This document shows, in pieces, positions 43,305 to 50,429 of a stretch of 64,000 nucleotides of DNA (position 1 is its first letter; every line of letters begins with the position of its first letter). Under the pieces are notes generated by a model. The model saw nothing but the letters and a program-made list of their open reading frames with translations, ran no database searches and had not been told where the DNA came from. Made by a program: the position numbers and the translations under genes. This stretch comes from Vescimonas sanitatis (GTDB lineage: Bacteria > Bacillota > Clostridia > Oscillospirales > Oscillospiraceae): contig NZ_JBMGPW010000001.1 of assembly GCF_049060325.1 (NCBI RefSeq), forward strand, positions 62,001-126,000, read 5' to 3'.

Positions 43305-44018
43305 ATGTCTGAAACAACCAAGAACCGTCTGTATCTGATGATCACCATCACCAACCGGGTCATGGGCGCCACGCATTTTCTGGATTTCTACCGGGCTTTC
43401 GGCGCGCCGGTGGTGTTCACCGCCCTGGGACGGGGCACCGCCAGCAACGACGTGCTGAGTTATCTGGGTCTGGAGGCTACGGAGAAGTCCGTGATGTTCT
43501 CCGTGGTGACGCCGGCTGTCAAGGAGGTGCTGATGCGGGAACTGGTGGACACCATGCGGATCGACCGGCCCGGCAGCGGTATCGCCGTGTGCCTGCACCT
43601 GAGCAGCGTGGGCGGAAGGACGGCGCTGAACTATCTGATCTCCGGCAAAAGCGACGCGCAGCCGGATATGACTGTGAAGGAGGAAGAGCAGATGAACGAG
43701 AACGCGTATCAGCTGATCGTGGCGATCACCAATACCGGGTACACCGACGCGGTGATGGAGGCGGCCTCCGCCGCCGGCGCGCGGGGCGGTACGGTCATTC
43801 ACGCCCGGGCTACCGACGCGGAGAACAGCAACAAGTTCTTCGGCATGGCCATCTCGGAGGAACGGGAGATGATCTTCCTGGTGACCTCCGCCGATAAGCG
43901 GGCGGCCATCATGCAGTCCATCATGGAGAAGGCCGGCGCCCACACTGAGGCGCAGACGGTGACGTTCTCCGTGCCGCTGGACGACGCAGCGGGGCTGTAC
44001 AGCGCCAACAGCAACTGA
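43305..44018 (+). CDS. tandem PII-like signalling protein
   Basis: The 237-residue protein holds two PII/GlnB-like ferredoxin folds in one chain: about 8-115 (LYLMITITNRVMGATHFLD, GLEATEKSVMFSVV) and 133-237 (YQLIVAITNTGYTDAVMEA, RATDAENSNKFFGM, EREMIFLV). Classic PII proteins are one domain forming trimers; two fused domains imply a different assembly. The uridylylation Tyr loop is not recognisable. GGAGGTGG precedes the ATG. It almost certainly serves the DUF1538 membrane protein, as GlnK serves AmtB; the ligand is unknown. Confidence 0.8.
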   Translation: MSETTKNRLYLMITITNRVMGATHFLDFYRAFGAPVVFTALGRGTASNDVLSYLGLEATEKSVMFSVVTPAVKEVLMRELVDTMRIDRPGSGIAVCLHLSSVGGRTALNYLISGKSDAQPDMTVKEEEQMNENAYQLIVAITNTGYTDAVMEAASAAGARGGTVIHARATDAENSNKFFGMAISEEREMIFLVTSADKRAAIMQSIMEKAGAHTEAQTVTFSVPLDDAAGLYSANSN

Positions 44019-44057
44019 AAAGGCAAGGCCCCCGGCTTGATCGGAGGCAGAAAACGT

Positions 44058-44090
44058 GCCTCCCCCGGCGAAACCGGGGGAGGCTTTTGT
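44058..44090 (+). terminator. rho-independent terminator
   Basis: GCCTCCCCCGG (44058-44068) pairs with CCGGGGGAGGC (44074-44084), then TTTTGT. It ends the DUF1538-PII operon and faces the end of the convergent repressor gene. Confidence 0.9.
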
Positions 44091-44126
44091 GTGAAAGGAA
44101 CCGCAGGAGGGCGGCCTGTTCAGCGG

Positions 44127-44495
44127 TTATTGGGGGGATGCAAGATGACGCTTCAGGGCCTGGAAGGTGGCGTCACTGATGACGTGCTCCATGCGGCAGG
44201 CGTCCTCGGCAGCGCTGGCCTCGTCCACACCCAGGCGGCGGAGAAAGTCCGTGAGGACCGTGTGGCGCTCGTAGATCTTTTCGGCTACCTCGCGCCCGAC
44301 GGCGGTAAGGGTGATGTAGCCGCCGTTGTCTACGTCGATATACTGCCCGGCCTTCAGCAGGCCAACGGCGCGGCTGACGCTGGGCTTGGAGTAGCCCATA
44401 TAGTCCACGATGTCGATGGAACGGACGGCCTTCCCCTGGCGGATCAGGACCAGGATGCTCTCCAGATACATCTCGCCGGATTCCTGTAATACCAC
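44127..44495 (-). CDS. DtxR/MntR family metal-dependent repressor
   Basis: The 122-residue protein has the DtxR winged helix (about 20-60: IDIVDYMGYSKPSVSRAVGLL) and the metal-binding dimerisation domain (about 65-122: EKIYERHTVLTDFLRRLGV, EDACRMEHVIS), with the ERH and CxxEH metal residues. It lacks the SH3-like C-terminal domain, as MntR does. The start is GTG with AAAGGAGGTG ahead. Divergent from feo, it is expected to repress it and itself when iron (or Mn) is bound. Confidence 0.9.
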   Translation of the reverse strand: MVLQESGEMYLESILVLIRQGKAVRSIDIVDYMGYSKPSVSRAVGLLKAGQYIDVDNGGYITLTAVGREVAEKIYERHTVLTDFLRRLGVDEASAAEDACRMEHVISDATFQALKRHLASPQ

Positions 44496-44514
44496 GGCGG
44501 CACCTCCTTTGACA

Positions 44515-44637
44515 CTTAGAGCACTCTAACTGAAGTATAACACACGACTGGCGTAAAAGCAAGTGAAAGTTAAATATATTTAACTGTCGTTACAATGGCG
44601 GGTGTTTCTTGACAGAGCGGTTAGCATGTGCTAACAT
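44515..44637. promoter_or_regulatory. divergent feo/repressor promoters with three matching palindromes
   Basis: CTTAGAGCACTCTAAC (44515-44530), GTTAAATATATTTAAC (44569-44584) and GTTAGCATGTGCTAAC (44620-44635) share the 16-base form STTA-N8-TAAS. The third fills the space between -35 TTGACA (44609-44614) and -10 TAACAT (44632-44637) of feoA. The first lies just downstream of the repressor promoter (minus strand TTGCTT 44557-44562, 17 bases, TATACT 44534-44539). This fits iron-dependent repression of both operons. Confidence 0.8.
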
Positions 44638-44677
44638 CATACCACATGACATAGATAGACGATTGAGGTAACGCGCT

Positions 44678-44911
44678 ATGACACTGAATGAACTGAAGAT
44701 CGGCGACAGCGCCGCCATCACTGCCGTGGGCGGGGAGGGCGCACTGCGCTGCCGCCTGCTGGATATGGGGCTGACGCCCCGGACCGTGGTGACACTGCGG
44801 AAGGTGGCCCCTATGGGGGACCCCATTGAGATACACGTGCGGGGCTATGAGCTGACGCTGCGGGTGGAGGACGCCCGACAGATCACCGTGGAAAAGAGGG
44901 ATCGCGTATGA
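44678..44911 (+). CDS. feoA: ferrous iron transport protein A
   Basis: The 77-residue cytoplasmic SH3-like protein assists FeoB. It shows GEGALRCRLLDMGLTPRTVV (about 20-39) and the terminal PIEIHVRGYELTLR strand. GAGG precedes the ATG, and the gene overlaps feoB by four bases. The promoter upstream carries a repressor palindrome. Confidence 0.93.
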   Translation: MTLNELKIGDSAAITAVGGEGALRCRLLDMGLTPRTVVTLRKVAPMGDPIEIHVRGYELTLRVEDARQITVEKRDRV

Positions 44912-46899
44912 TCTTTGCATTGGCGGGCAACCAGAACTGCGGCAAGACTACGCTGTTCAATGCTTTGACCGGCTCCAACCAGCACGTGGGGAATTTCCCC
45001 GGCGTGACGGTGGACCAGAAATCCGGAGAGGTACGGGAGCACAAGGACTGCACCGTAGTGGACCTGCCGGGCATCTACTCCCTGCGTACCTATACCCAGG
45101 AGGAGATCGTCACGCGGGACTACATACTGAACCAGAAGCCGGACGGCATCATCAATATCGTGGATGCTACCAACATCGAGCGCAACCTGTACCTGACACT
45201 GCAGCTGCTGGAGCTGCGGGTGCCTATGGTGCTGGCGCTGAACATGATGGACGAGGTGCGCGCCAACGGCGGCACCATCGACGTGCAGAAGCTGTCCGAC
45301 GACCTGGGCATTCCCGTGGTGCCCATTACCGCCGCCAAGGGCGAGGGTGTGTCCGAGCTGATGGACCGGGCGGTGGAGACGGCGAAAAACCGGGTGCTGC
45401 CCAAGGTCTATGACTTCTGCGCGGCGAATTCGCCGGTGCACCGGTGCGTCCATGCGGTGGTGCATCTGATCGAGGACCACGCTGAGCGGCTGGGTCTGCC
45501 GCCCCGGTTCTGCGCCACGAAGCTCATTGAGGGCGACAGGGATATGGCGGACCGGCTGGTGCTGGATCAGAACGAGAGGGAGCTGCTGGAGCACTGCATC
45601 GTGCAGATGGAGACGGAGAACGGATTGGACCGCAACGCCTCGCTGGCGGATATGCGGTATACGTTCATCGAGCAGGTCACCGCCGACGCGGTGGTCAAGT
45701 GCCATGAGAGCAAGGAGCACAAGCGCAGCGTGGCCTGGGACAGGGTACTGACGGGGAAATACACGGCGCTGCCGGTATTCTTCGGCGTGATGCTGCTGAT
45801 CTTCTGGCTGACGTTCGATGTTATTGGCCAGGGGCTCAGCGACCTGCTGGCGCTGGGTATCGACTACGTGACCGCCGGTGTGGACGGGGCGCTGACCGCC
45901 TACGGCATCAACCCGGTGGTGCACAGCCTTATTATTGACGGTATCTTCGCCGGTGTGGGCAGCGTGCTGTCGTTCCTGCCCATTATCGTGACGCTGTTTT
46001 TCTTCCTGTCCATTCTGGAGGACACCGGCTACATGGCCCGGGTGGCCTTTGTCATGGACAAGCTGCTGCGGAAGATCGGTCTGTCCGGGCGGAGCATCGT
46101 ACCGCTGCTGATCGGCTTCGGCTGCTCGGTGCCGGCCATCATGGCTACCCGCACGGTGTCCTCGGACCGGGATCGGAAGATGACCATTCTGCTGACGCCC
46201 TATATGAGCTGTTCGGCCAAGATCCCCATCTATGGCTTTTTTACCGCCGCGTTCTTCACCGACCACAAGGCGCTGGTGATGATCTCCCTGTATGTGCTTG
46301 GTATCGTGGTGGGTATTCTGGCAGCGCTGGTGATGAAGGGGACCGCCTTCAGGGGCAAGCCTGTGCCCTTTGTCATGGAGCTGCCCAACTACCGTATGCC
46401 CTCCGCTAAAAGCGTGGGGCTGCTGCTGTGGGAGAAGGCCAAGGACTTTTTGCAGCGGGCCTTTACCGTGATCTTCCTGGCCACGGTGGTCATCTGGTTC
46501 CTACAGAGTTTTGACACGCGGCTCAATGTGGTCACGGACAGCGCGGACAGCCTGCTGGCGCTGATCGGCCAGTGGCTGGCGGTGCTGTTCAGGCCGCTGG
46601 GCTTTGGTGACTGGCGCTGTGCCACGGCGCTGATCTCCGGATTTATCGCCAAGGAGTCGGTGGTCAGTACGCTGCAGGTGCTGCTGGGAAACGCGGCCAT
46701 CACGTCGCTGTTCACCACGCGCAGTGCCATCAGCTTTCTGGTGTTCACGCTGCTGTATACACCCTGCATTGCGGCGGTGGCCACCATACGGCGTGAGCTG
46801 GGCTCCCGCATCAAAACGGTGGGCGTGGTGCTGCTGCAATGCGTAGTGGCGTGGCTGGCGGCGTACATCGCTTACGCTGTGGGAGGGCTGCTGCTATGA
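44908..46899 (+). CDS. feoB: ferrous iron transport protein B
   Basis: The 663-residue iron(II) transporter has an N-terminal G domain (G1 GNQNCGKTT at 7-15, G3 DLPG, G4 NMMD) and a helical linker to about 270, then about ten membrane helices with the gating motifs GFGCSVPAIMATR and FIAKESVVS. The length is typical of short clostridial FeoB. It is the centre of a three-gene feo operon repressed by the DtxR-type protein. Confidence 0.96.
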   Translation: MIFALAGNQNCGKTTLFNALTGSNQHVGNFPGVTVDQKSGEVREHKDCTVVDLPGIYSLRTYTQEEIVTRDYILNQKPDGIINIVDATNIERNLYLTLQLLELRVPMVLALNMMDEVRANGGTIDVQKLSDDLGIPVVPITAAKGEGVSELMDRAVETAKNRVLPKVYDFCAANSPVHRCVHAVVHLIEDHAERLGLPPRFCATKLIEGDRDMADRLVLDQNERELLEHCIVQMETENGLDRNASLADMRYTFIEQVTADAVVKCHESKEHKRSVAWDRVLTGKYTALPVFFGVMLLIFWLTFDVIGQGLSDLLALGIDYVTAGVDGALTAYGINPVVHSLIIDGIFAGVGSVLSFLPIIVTLFFFLSILEDTGYMARVAFVMDKLLRKIGLSGRSIVPLLIGFGCSVPAIMATRTVSSDRDRKMTILLTPYMSCSAKIPIYGFFTAAFFTDHKALVMISLYVLGIVVGILAALVMKGTAFRGKPVPFVMELPNYRMPSAKSVGLLLWEKAKDFLQRAFTVIFLATVVIWFLQSFDTRLNVVTDSADSLLALIGQWLAVLFRPLGFGDWRCATALISGFIAKESVVSTLQVLLGNAAITSLFTTRSAISFLVFTLLYTPCIAAVATIRRELGSRIKTVGVVLLQCVVAWLAAYIAYAVGGLLL

Positions 46900-47048
46900 G
46901 CTGGATGGACTGGGTGCTGCTGGCACTGGTGGCGCTGTGCGGTGTGCTGGCCCTGCGTAGTGCGCGGCGGGCGCGGAAAAACGGCGGATGCGCCGGCTGC
47001 TCCGGCTGCGGCGGGAGCTGCGGCGGCTGTACCGGGAAAAAGGAATAA
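46896..47048 (+). CDS. FeoB-associated Cys-rich membrane protein
   Basis: The 50-residue protein has one N-terminal membrane helix (about 5-20) and a Cys/Gly tail with five Cys (CAGCSGCGGSCGGC). It matches the small partner found after FeoB in Clostridia, the role of which is proposed to be iron handling at the pore. The start overlaps the feoB stop (ATGA). Confidence 0.85.
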   Translation: MSWMDWVLLALVALCGVLALRSARRARKNGGCAGCSGCGGSCGGCTGKKE

Positions 47049-47077
47049 AAAACAAGGCCCGCGGGCCTTGTTTTTTT
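47048..47077. terminator. bidirectional terminator between feo and the corrinoid genes
   Basis: AAACAAGGCCC / GGGCCTTGTTT around a two-base centre (47050-47073) with A and T runs on both sides. It serves the convergent feo and homocysteine methyltransferase transcripts. Confidence 0.92.
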
Positions 47078-48293
47078 ACAGCAGGAGACCGTATTTGGCG
47101 CACAGGGGCAGGAGCGTGTCCTCCGGCAGGTCGCCGTCGTACAGGGCGCGGCCCTGATAGGCCCGGAGGGCGGCCTCCAGCAGCTGGGTGTCGTCGCAGA
47201 CGAAGCACACCGGCTTGGTGAGCATATACTGGTAGTCCGCCAGGGCCTGTACATCGTCCCAGGAGGTGATACGCAGGGCCAGGACCGTCTCACCGCTGTC
47301 CAGCGCGGCGGTGAGCGTCTCCTCCGCATCGCCGGTCAGGTCGACGACGGTGTGCCAGGAGACATCGGCAGGCAGGGGGAAGGGCAGCTTCTCCGTGGCG
47401 GCGGGCAGCTTGTCCGTATGCTGCGGGGCCGGCGGCGTGATGACCGCGCCGCCCAGCGCTCGGGCCAGGGCGGCGATATGCGCGGCGGTGGTGCCGCAGC
47501 AGCCGCCGAACACGGCCACGCCGGCGGCCAGAAATTCCGGCACCAGGGCGGTGAATTCCTCGCCGGTGCAGCGGTAGACCGTCTCGCCATTCTCGATGAT
47601 GGGCATTCCGGCATTGGGCTTGGCGATCAGGGGCACCCGGGCATATTCCCGCAGGCGCTTCAGCTGGAGAAGCATCTGCTCCGGGCCGGCGGAGCAGTTC
47701 AGGCCAAAGGCGTCGATGCCCATGCCCTGCAGGACCACCAGCGCCGCGGTGATGTCGGTGCCGGAGACGCTGCGGCCGTTTTCGTCACAGGTGAAGGTGA
47801 CGAAGATAGGCTTGTCGCTGACGCTGCGGACGGCCAGCACCGCCGCACGGGCGTCGGAGAGGGTCATCATGGTCTCGATGACGAACAGGTCCACGCCGGC
47901 GCGTTCCAGACCGGCGGCCTGCTCGGTGTAGATGTCCACCAGCTCCTCGAAGGACACGTCGCCCAGTGGGGCGAGGAACGCGCCGGTGGGGGACATATCG
48001 CCTGCCCGCAGGGCCTTGCCCTGCACCGCCTGGGCGGACAGTTCCGCCAGACGGCGGTTGTAGTCGGCGGTGCAGTTGAACAGGCCGGACTCCTCCAGCT
48101 TGCGGCGGTTGGCACCGAAGGTGGGGGTGTAGACCACCTGGCTGCCGGCGGCCACATAGCCGCGCTGGATGTCGATGATGGCGTCCGGATGGTCCAGTGT
48201 CCACTGCTCGGCGCAGACGTCGCCTGTATAGCCGCGCTTTTGCAGCTCGGTGCCGGTGGCACCGTCCAGAATCAGAGGAAAACGAAGCTCCAT
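47076..48293 (-). CDS. homocysteine S-methyltransferase family protein with a partial pterin-domain tail
   Basis: The 405-residue protein has a full homocysteine methyltransferase domain (residues 1 to about 290): LDGATGTELQKRG, GAGS-like GSQVVYTPTFGANRRKL, the zinc ligand Cys in GLNCS, and GGCCGTT. The last 110 residues, ending with DTQLLEAALRAYQGRALYDG and the LLPLCAKYG motif, resemble the first part of the methyl-folate (pterin) domain of MetH, which then stops. ATG at 48293 is chosen because GGAGG lies directly before it. It is probably the methionine-forming partner of the corrinoid protein at 50430. Confidence 0.88.
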   Translation of the reverse strand: MELRFPLILDGATGTELQKRGYTGDVCAEQWTLDHPDAIIDIQRGYVAAGSQVVYTPTFGANRRKLEESGLFNCTADYNRRLAELSAQAVQGKALRAGDMSPTGAFLAPLGDVSFEELVDIYTEQAAGLERAGVDLFVIETMMTLSDARAAVLAVRSVSDKPIFVTFTCDENGRSVSGTDITAALVVLQGMGIDAFGLNCSAGPEQMLLQLKRLREYARVPLIAKPNAGMPIIENGETVYRCTGEEFTALVPEFLAAGVAVFGGCCGTTAAHIAALARALGGAVITPPAPQHTDKLPAATEKLPFPLPADVSWHTVVDLTGDAEETLTAALDSGETVLALRITSWDDVQALADYQYMLTKPVCFVCDDTQLLEAALRAYQGRALYDGDLPEDTLLPLCAKYGLLL

Positions 48294-48298
48294 AGGTG

Positions 48299-49807
48299 TT
48301 ACCTCCATTGCATGGGTTTTAGGGGAATGTTTTTGGCAAAGGCGTCGGCGAAGTCGGGACGCCCGGAGAGCTCGAGATAGGTGAGACGGCTGACGATGCC
48401 GTCCGCGGCGGACATATCGCCCCGCAGGGCCAGCTGTGCCGCACCGGAGAGGGCGGCGTTGCCTACGCTGTGGAGCTTGGCGGCGGGGAGACGGGGGAGC
48501 ATACCGATGGCCGCGGCGCTGGCGGGGTCAAGGTACATCCCGAAGCCGCCGGATAGGTACAGACCGTCCAGCGCGGAAAGGGTCAGCCCCTGCTGCGCCA
48601 GCAGCACCTGCACGCCGGCGGCCACCGCCGCCTTGGCCAGCTGCAGCGCCCGGACATCAGCGGCGGTGAGATACACCCGGTCGGTCAAGTGGAAGACGCC
48701 GCAGCCGTTTTCGTCACGGGTCAAATAGCGGCGGAACGCCTCAGGCGCGTCCTCCGGCGGTAGGAGACGGCCGCCTTCGTCAATGACGCCCAGGCGCAGC
48801 AGGAGGGCCGTCAGGTCGATGAGACCAGAGCCGCAGAGACCGACTGCCTCGCCGCCGCCGATGACGTTCATCTTGAAGGCGCCGCTGTACCGGACGCGGC
48901 TGACCGCACCGTCCACGCCCAGCATACCGCAGGCGATACCCGCGCCCTCGAAGGCGGGGCCGGCGGCCACGGCGCAGCAGGTGAAGCCATCCATGCCGCC
49001 CAGGGCCATCTCGCCGTTGGTGCCGATGTCCAGAAACAGGAAATGGCCCGCGCGTCGGGCAAGGCCGGAGGCCAGCAGGCCGGCGGTGATATCGCCGCCC
49101 ACGAAGCCCGCCGCGCAGGGGACGCAGTACAGCGGCGTGTCCAGCAGCGTGAGGCCGGAGCTCTGACGGAAGAAGGTCTCCGGGCAGAAGGGGGCGGCGG
49201 CCAGCGGGCGGACGGATACACCGGCGAGCAGGCTCTGCATGACGGTGTTGCCGGCGGTCACGGTGCGCTTCAGCTCGGCGGGCTGCCGCCCGGCCTGGGA
49301 GAGTGCCCGGGTGAGCAGGGCCTTCAGCTGCTGGCGGAGTAGGGAGGACAGGCGGGTGAGCCCGTCCTGGTGGTCGATGGTATACTGGATGCGTGTGATG
49401 ACATCCGCGCCGTAGGGGGCCAGAGCCGTCCAGTCGGCGCAGGTGGCCAGGGCGTGGCCGGTGGCCAGGTCGTACAGCCGCAGCGCCGTGGTGGTGGTGC
49501 CCAGGTCGATGGCGGCGGCGCAGCCTGTCTCGCCGGTGGGGACGGCGGGGGGATCCAGCGTCTCGGTGAGGATGCGCCCGCCGGCGGCGGGAGGGAGGAC
49601 GATCTCGTCGCCGTCCTCCGGCACCACACGGCAGGCCAGACGCGGCACGCCGTTGACGCTGACGCGGCATTTGCCGCAGCGGCCGTGGCCGCCGCAGGCG
49701 GCGGGCAGGGTACAGCCGGCGCGGCGCAGCAGAGCCAGCAGGGTATCGGTATCATTGCAGGGGAGGCGAAAAACATCTCCGCCGCGGGTCACGCGGATAC
49801 TTGACAC
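48299..49807 (-). CDS. corrinoid reductive activator (RACE protein, RamA/ASKHA type)
   Basis: The 502-residue protein restores inactive Co(II) corrinoid proteins to Co(I) using ATP. An N-terminal 2Fe-2S ferredoxin domain has the CGGHGRCGKC cluster (about 38-47); the rest is an ASKHA ATPase of the RACE family (AAIDLGTTTTALRLYD, FLDIGTNGEMALGG, LSGGFGMYLDP). GTG at 49807 is preferred because AAGGGG lies eight bases ahead; a GTG at 49816 overlaps that site. It ends just before the homocysteine methyltransferase and faces the UroD-corrinoid gene. Confidence 0.9.
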   Translation of the reverse strand: MSSIRVTRGGDVFRLPCNDTDTLLALLRRAGCTLPAACGGHGRCGKCRVSVNGVPRLACRVVPEDGDEIVLPPAAGGRILTETLDPPAVPTGETGCAAAIDLGTTTTALRLYDLATGHALATCADWTALAPYGADVITRIQYTIDHQDGLTRLSSLLRQQLKALLTRALSQAGRQPAELKRTVTAGNTVMQSLLAGVSVRPLAAAPFCPETFFRQSSGLTLLDTPLYCVPCAAGFVGGDITAGLLASGLARRAGHFLFLDIGTNGEMALGGMDGFTCCAVAAGPAFEGAGIACGMLGVDGAVSRVRYSGAFKMNVIGGGEAVGLCGSGLIDLTALLLRLGVIDEGGRLLPPEDAPEAFRRYLTRDENGCGVFHLTDRVYLTAADVRALQLAKAAVAAGVQVLLAQQGLTLSALDGLYLSGGFGMYLDPASAAAIGMLPRLPAAKLHSVGNAALSGAAQLALRGDMSAADGIVSRLTYLELSGRPDFADAFAKNIPLKPMQWR

Positions 49808-49882
49808 GGGCAACACCCCTTTTTATAATAATTCCACTACTACTTTTATCAGCCCGGGGCGGCTTTGTCAAGAGGATTTGCC

Positions 49883-50428
49883 ATGAGAACAAAACTGATG
49901 ACGCTGGCGGCGGAAAACGGGTTCTCCCACGCCGCGCCGGTGGACATGAACGCGCTGACGCCCCGGCGGGAGGTGCGGGAGATGTGCCGGGCGGACCGAT
50001 GCGGGAAGTGGAACGCCAACTGGGCCTGCCCGCCCGGCTGCGGGACGCTGGAGGATGCCGCGGCGGCCATGGGGCGCTTCGATGCCGGGGTGCTGGTGCA
50101 GACCACCGGGACGCTGGCGGATGACTTCGACTACGAGGGGATGGAGGCGATCCAGCGGCGGCACAAGCGGGCCTTTGCGGACTTTGCGCGGCAGGCGCGG
50201 CTGCTGCTGCCGGACTGCCTGCCTCTGTCAGCGGGGGCATGCACCGTGTGCCGCCGGTGTACCTGTCCGGACCGACCCTGCCGGTTCCCGGACAAGCGGA
50301 TGTCCTCCATGGAGGCCTATGGCCTGCTGGTGGGGGACGTGTGCCTGCGGTCCGGGCTGTCGTATAACTACGGACCGCGAACCATGACGTATACATCGTG
50401 CCTACTCTATACCGAAGAGGTGAAATGA
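49883..50428 (+). CDS. DUF2284 metal-binding protein
   Basis: The 181-residue protein matches DUF2284 with Cys clusters for a metal or Fe-S centre: MCRADRCGKWNANWACPPGC (about 34-53) and CTVCRRCTCPDRPCRFP (about 118-134). Its role is unknown; such genes recur next to corrinoid methyltransferases. ATG at 49883 follows AGAGGA. It lies directly before the UroD-corrinoid gene. Confidence 0.87.
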   Translation: MRTKLMTLAAENGFSHAAPVDMNALTPRREVREMCRADRCGKWNANWACPPGCGTLEDAAAAMGRFDAGVLVQTTGTLADDFDYEGMEAIQRRHKRAFADFARQARLLLPDCLPLSAGACTVCRRCTCPDRPCRFPDKRMSSMEAYGLLVGDVCLRSGLSYNYGPRTMTYTSCLLYTEEVK

Positions 50429-50429
50429 T

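Noticed and set aside
41634..43943. A 769-codon minus-strand frame
   Set aside because: Antisense to the DUF1538 and PII-like genes, with His/Gln-rich low-complexity content and no ribosome site; codon bias on the plus strand is that of real genes.
49808..49882. Cobalamin riboswitch before the corrinoid genes
   Set aside because: The divergent gap is only about 75 bases, too short for a B12 riboswitch, and no B12-box-like sequence is present.
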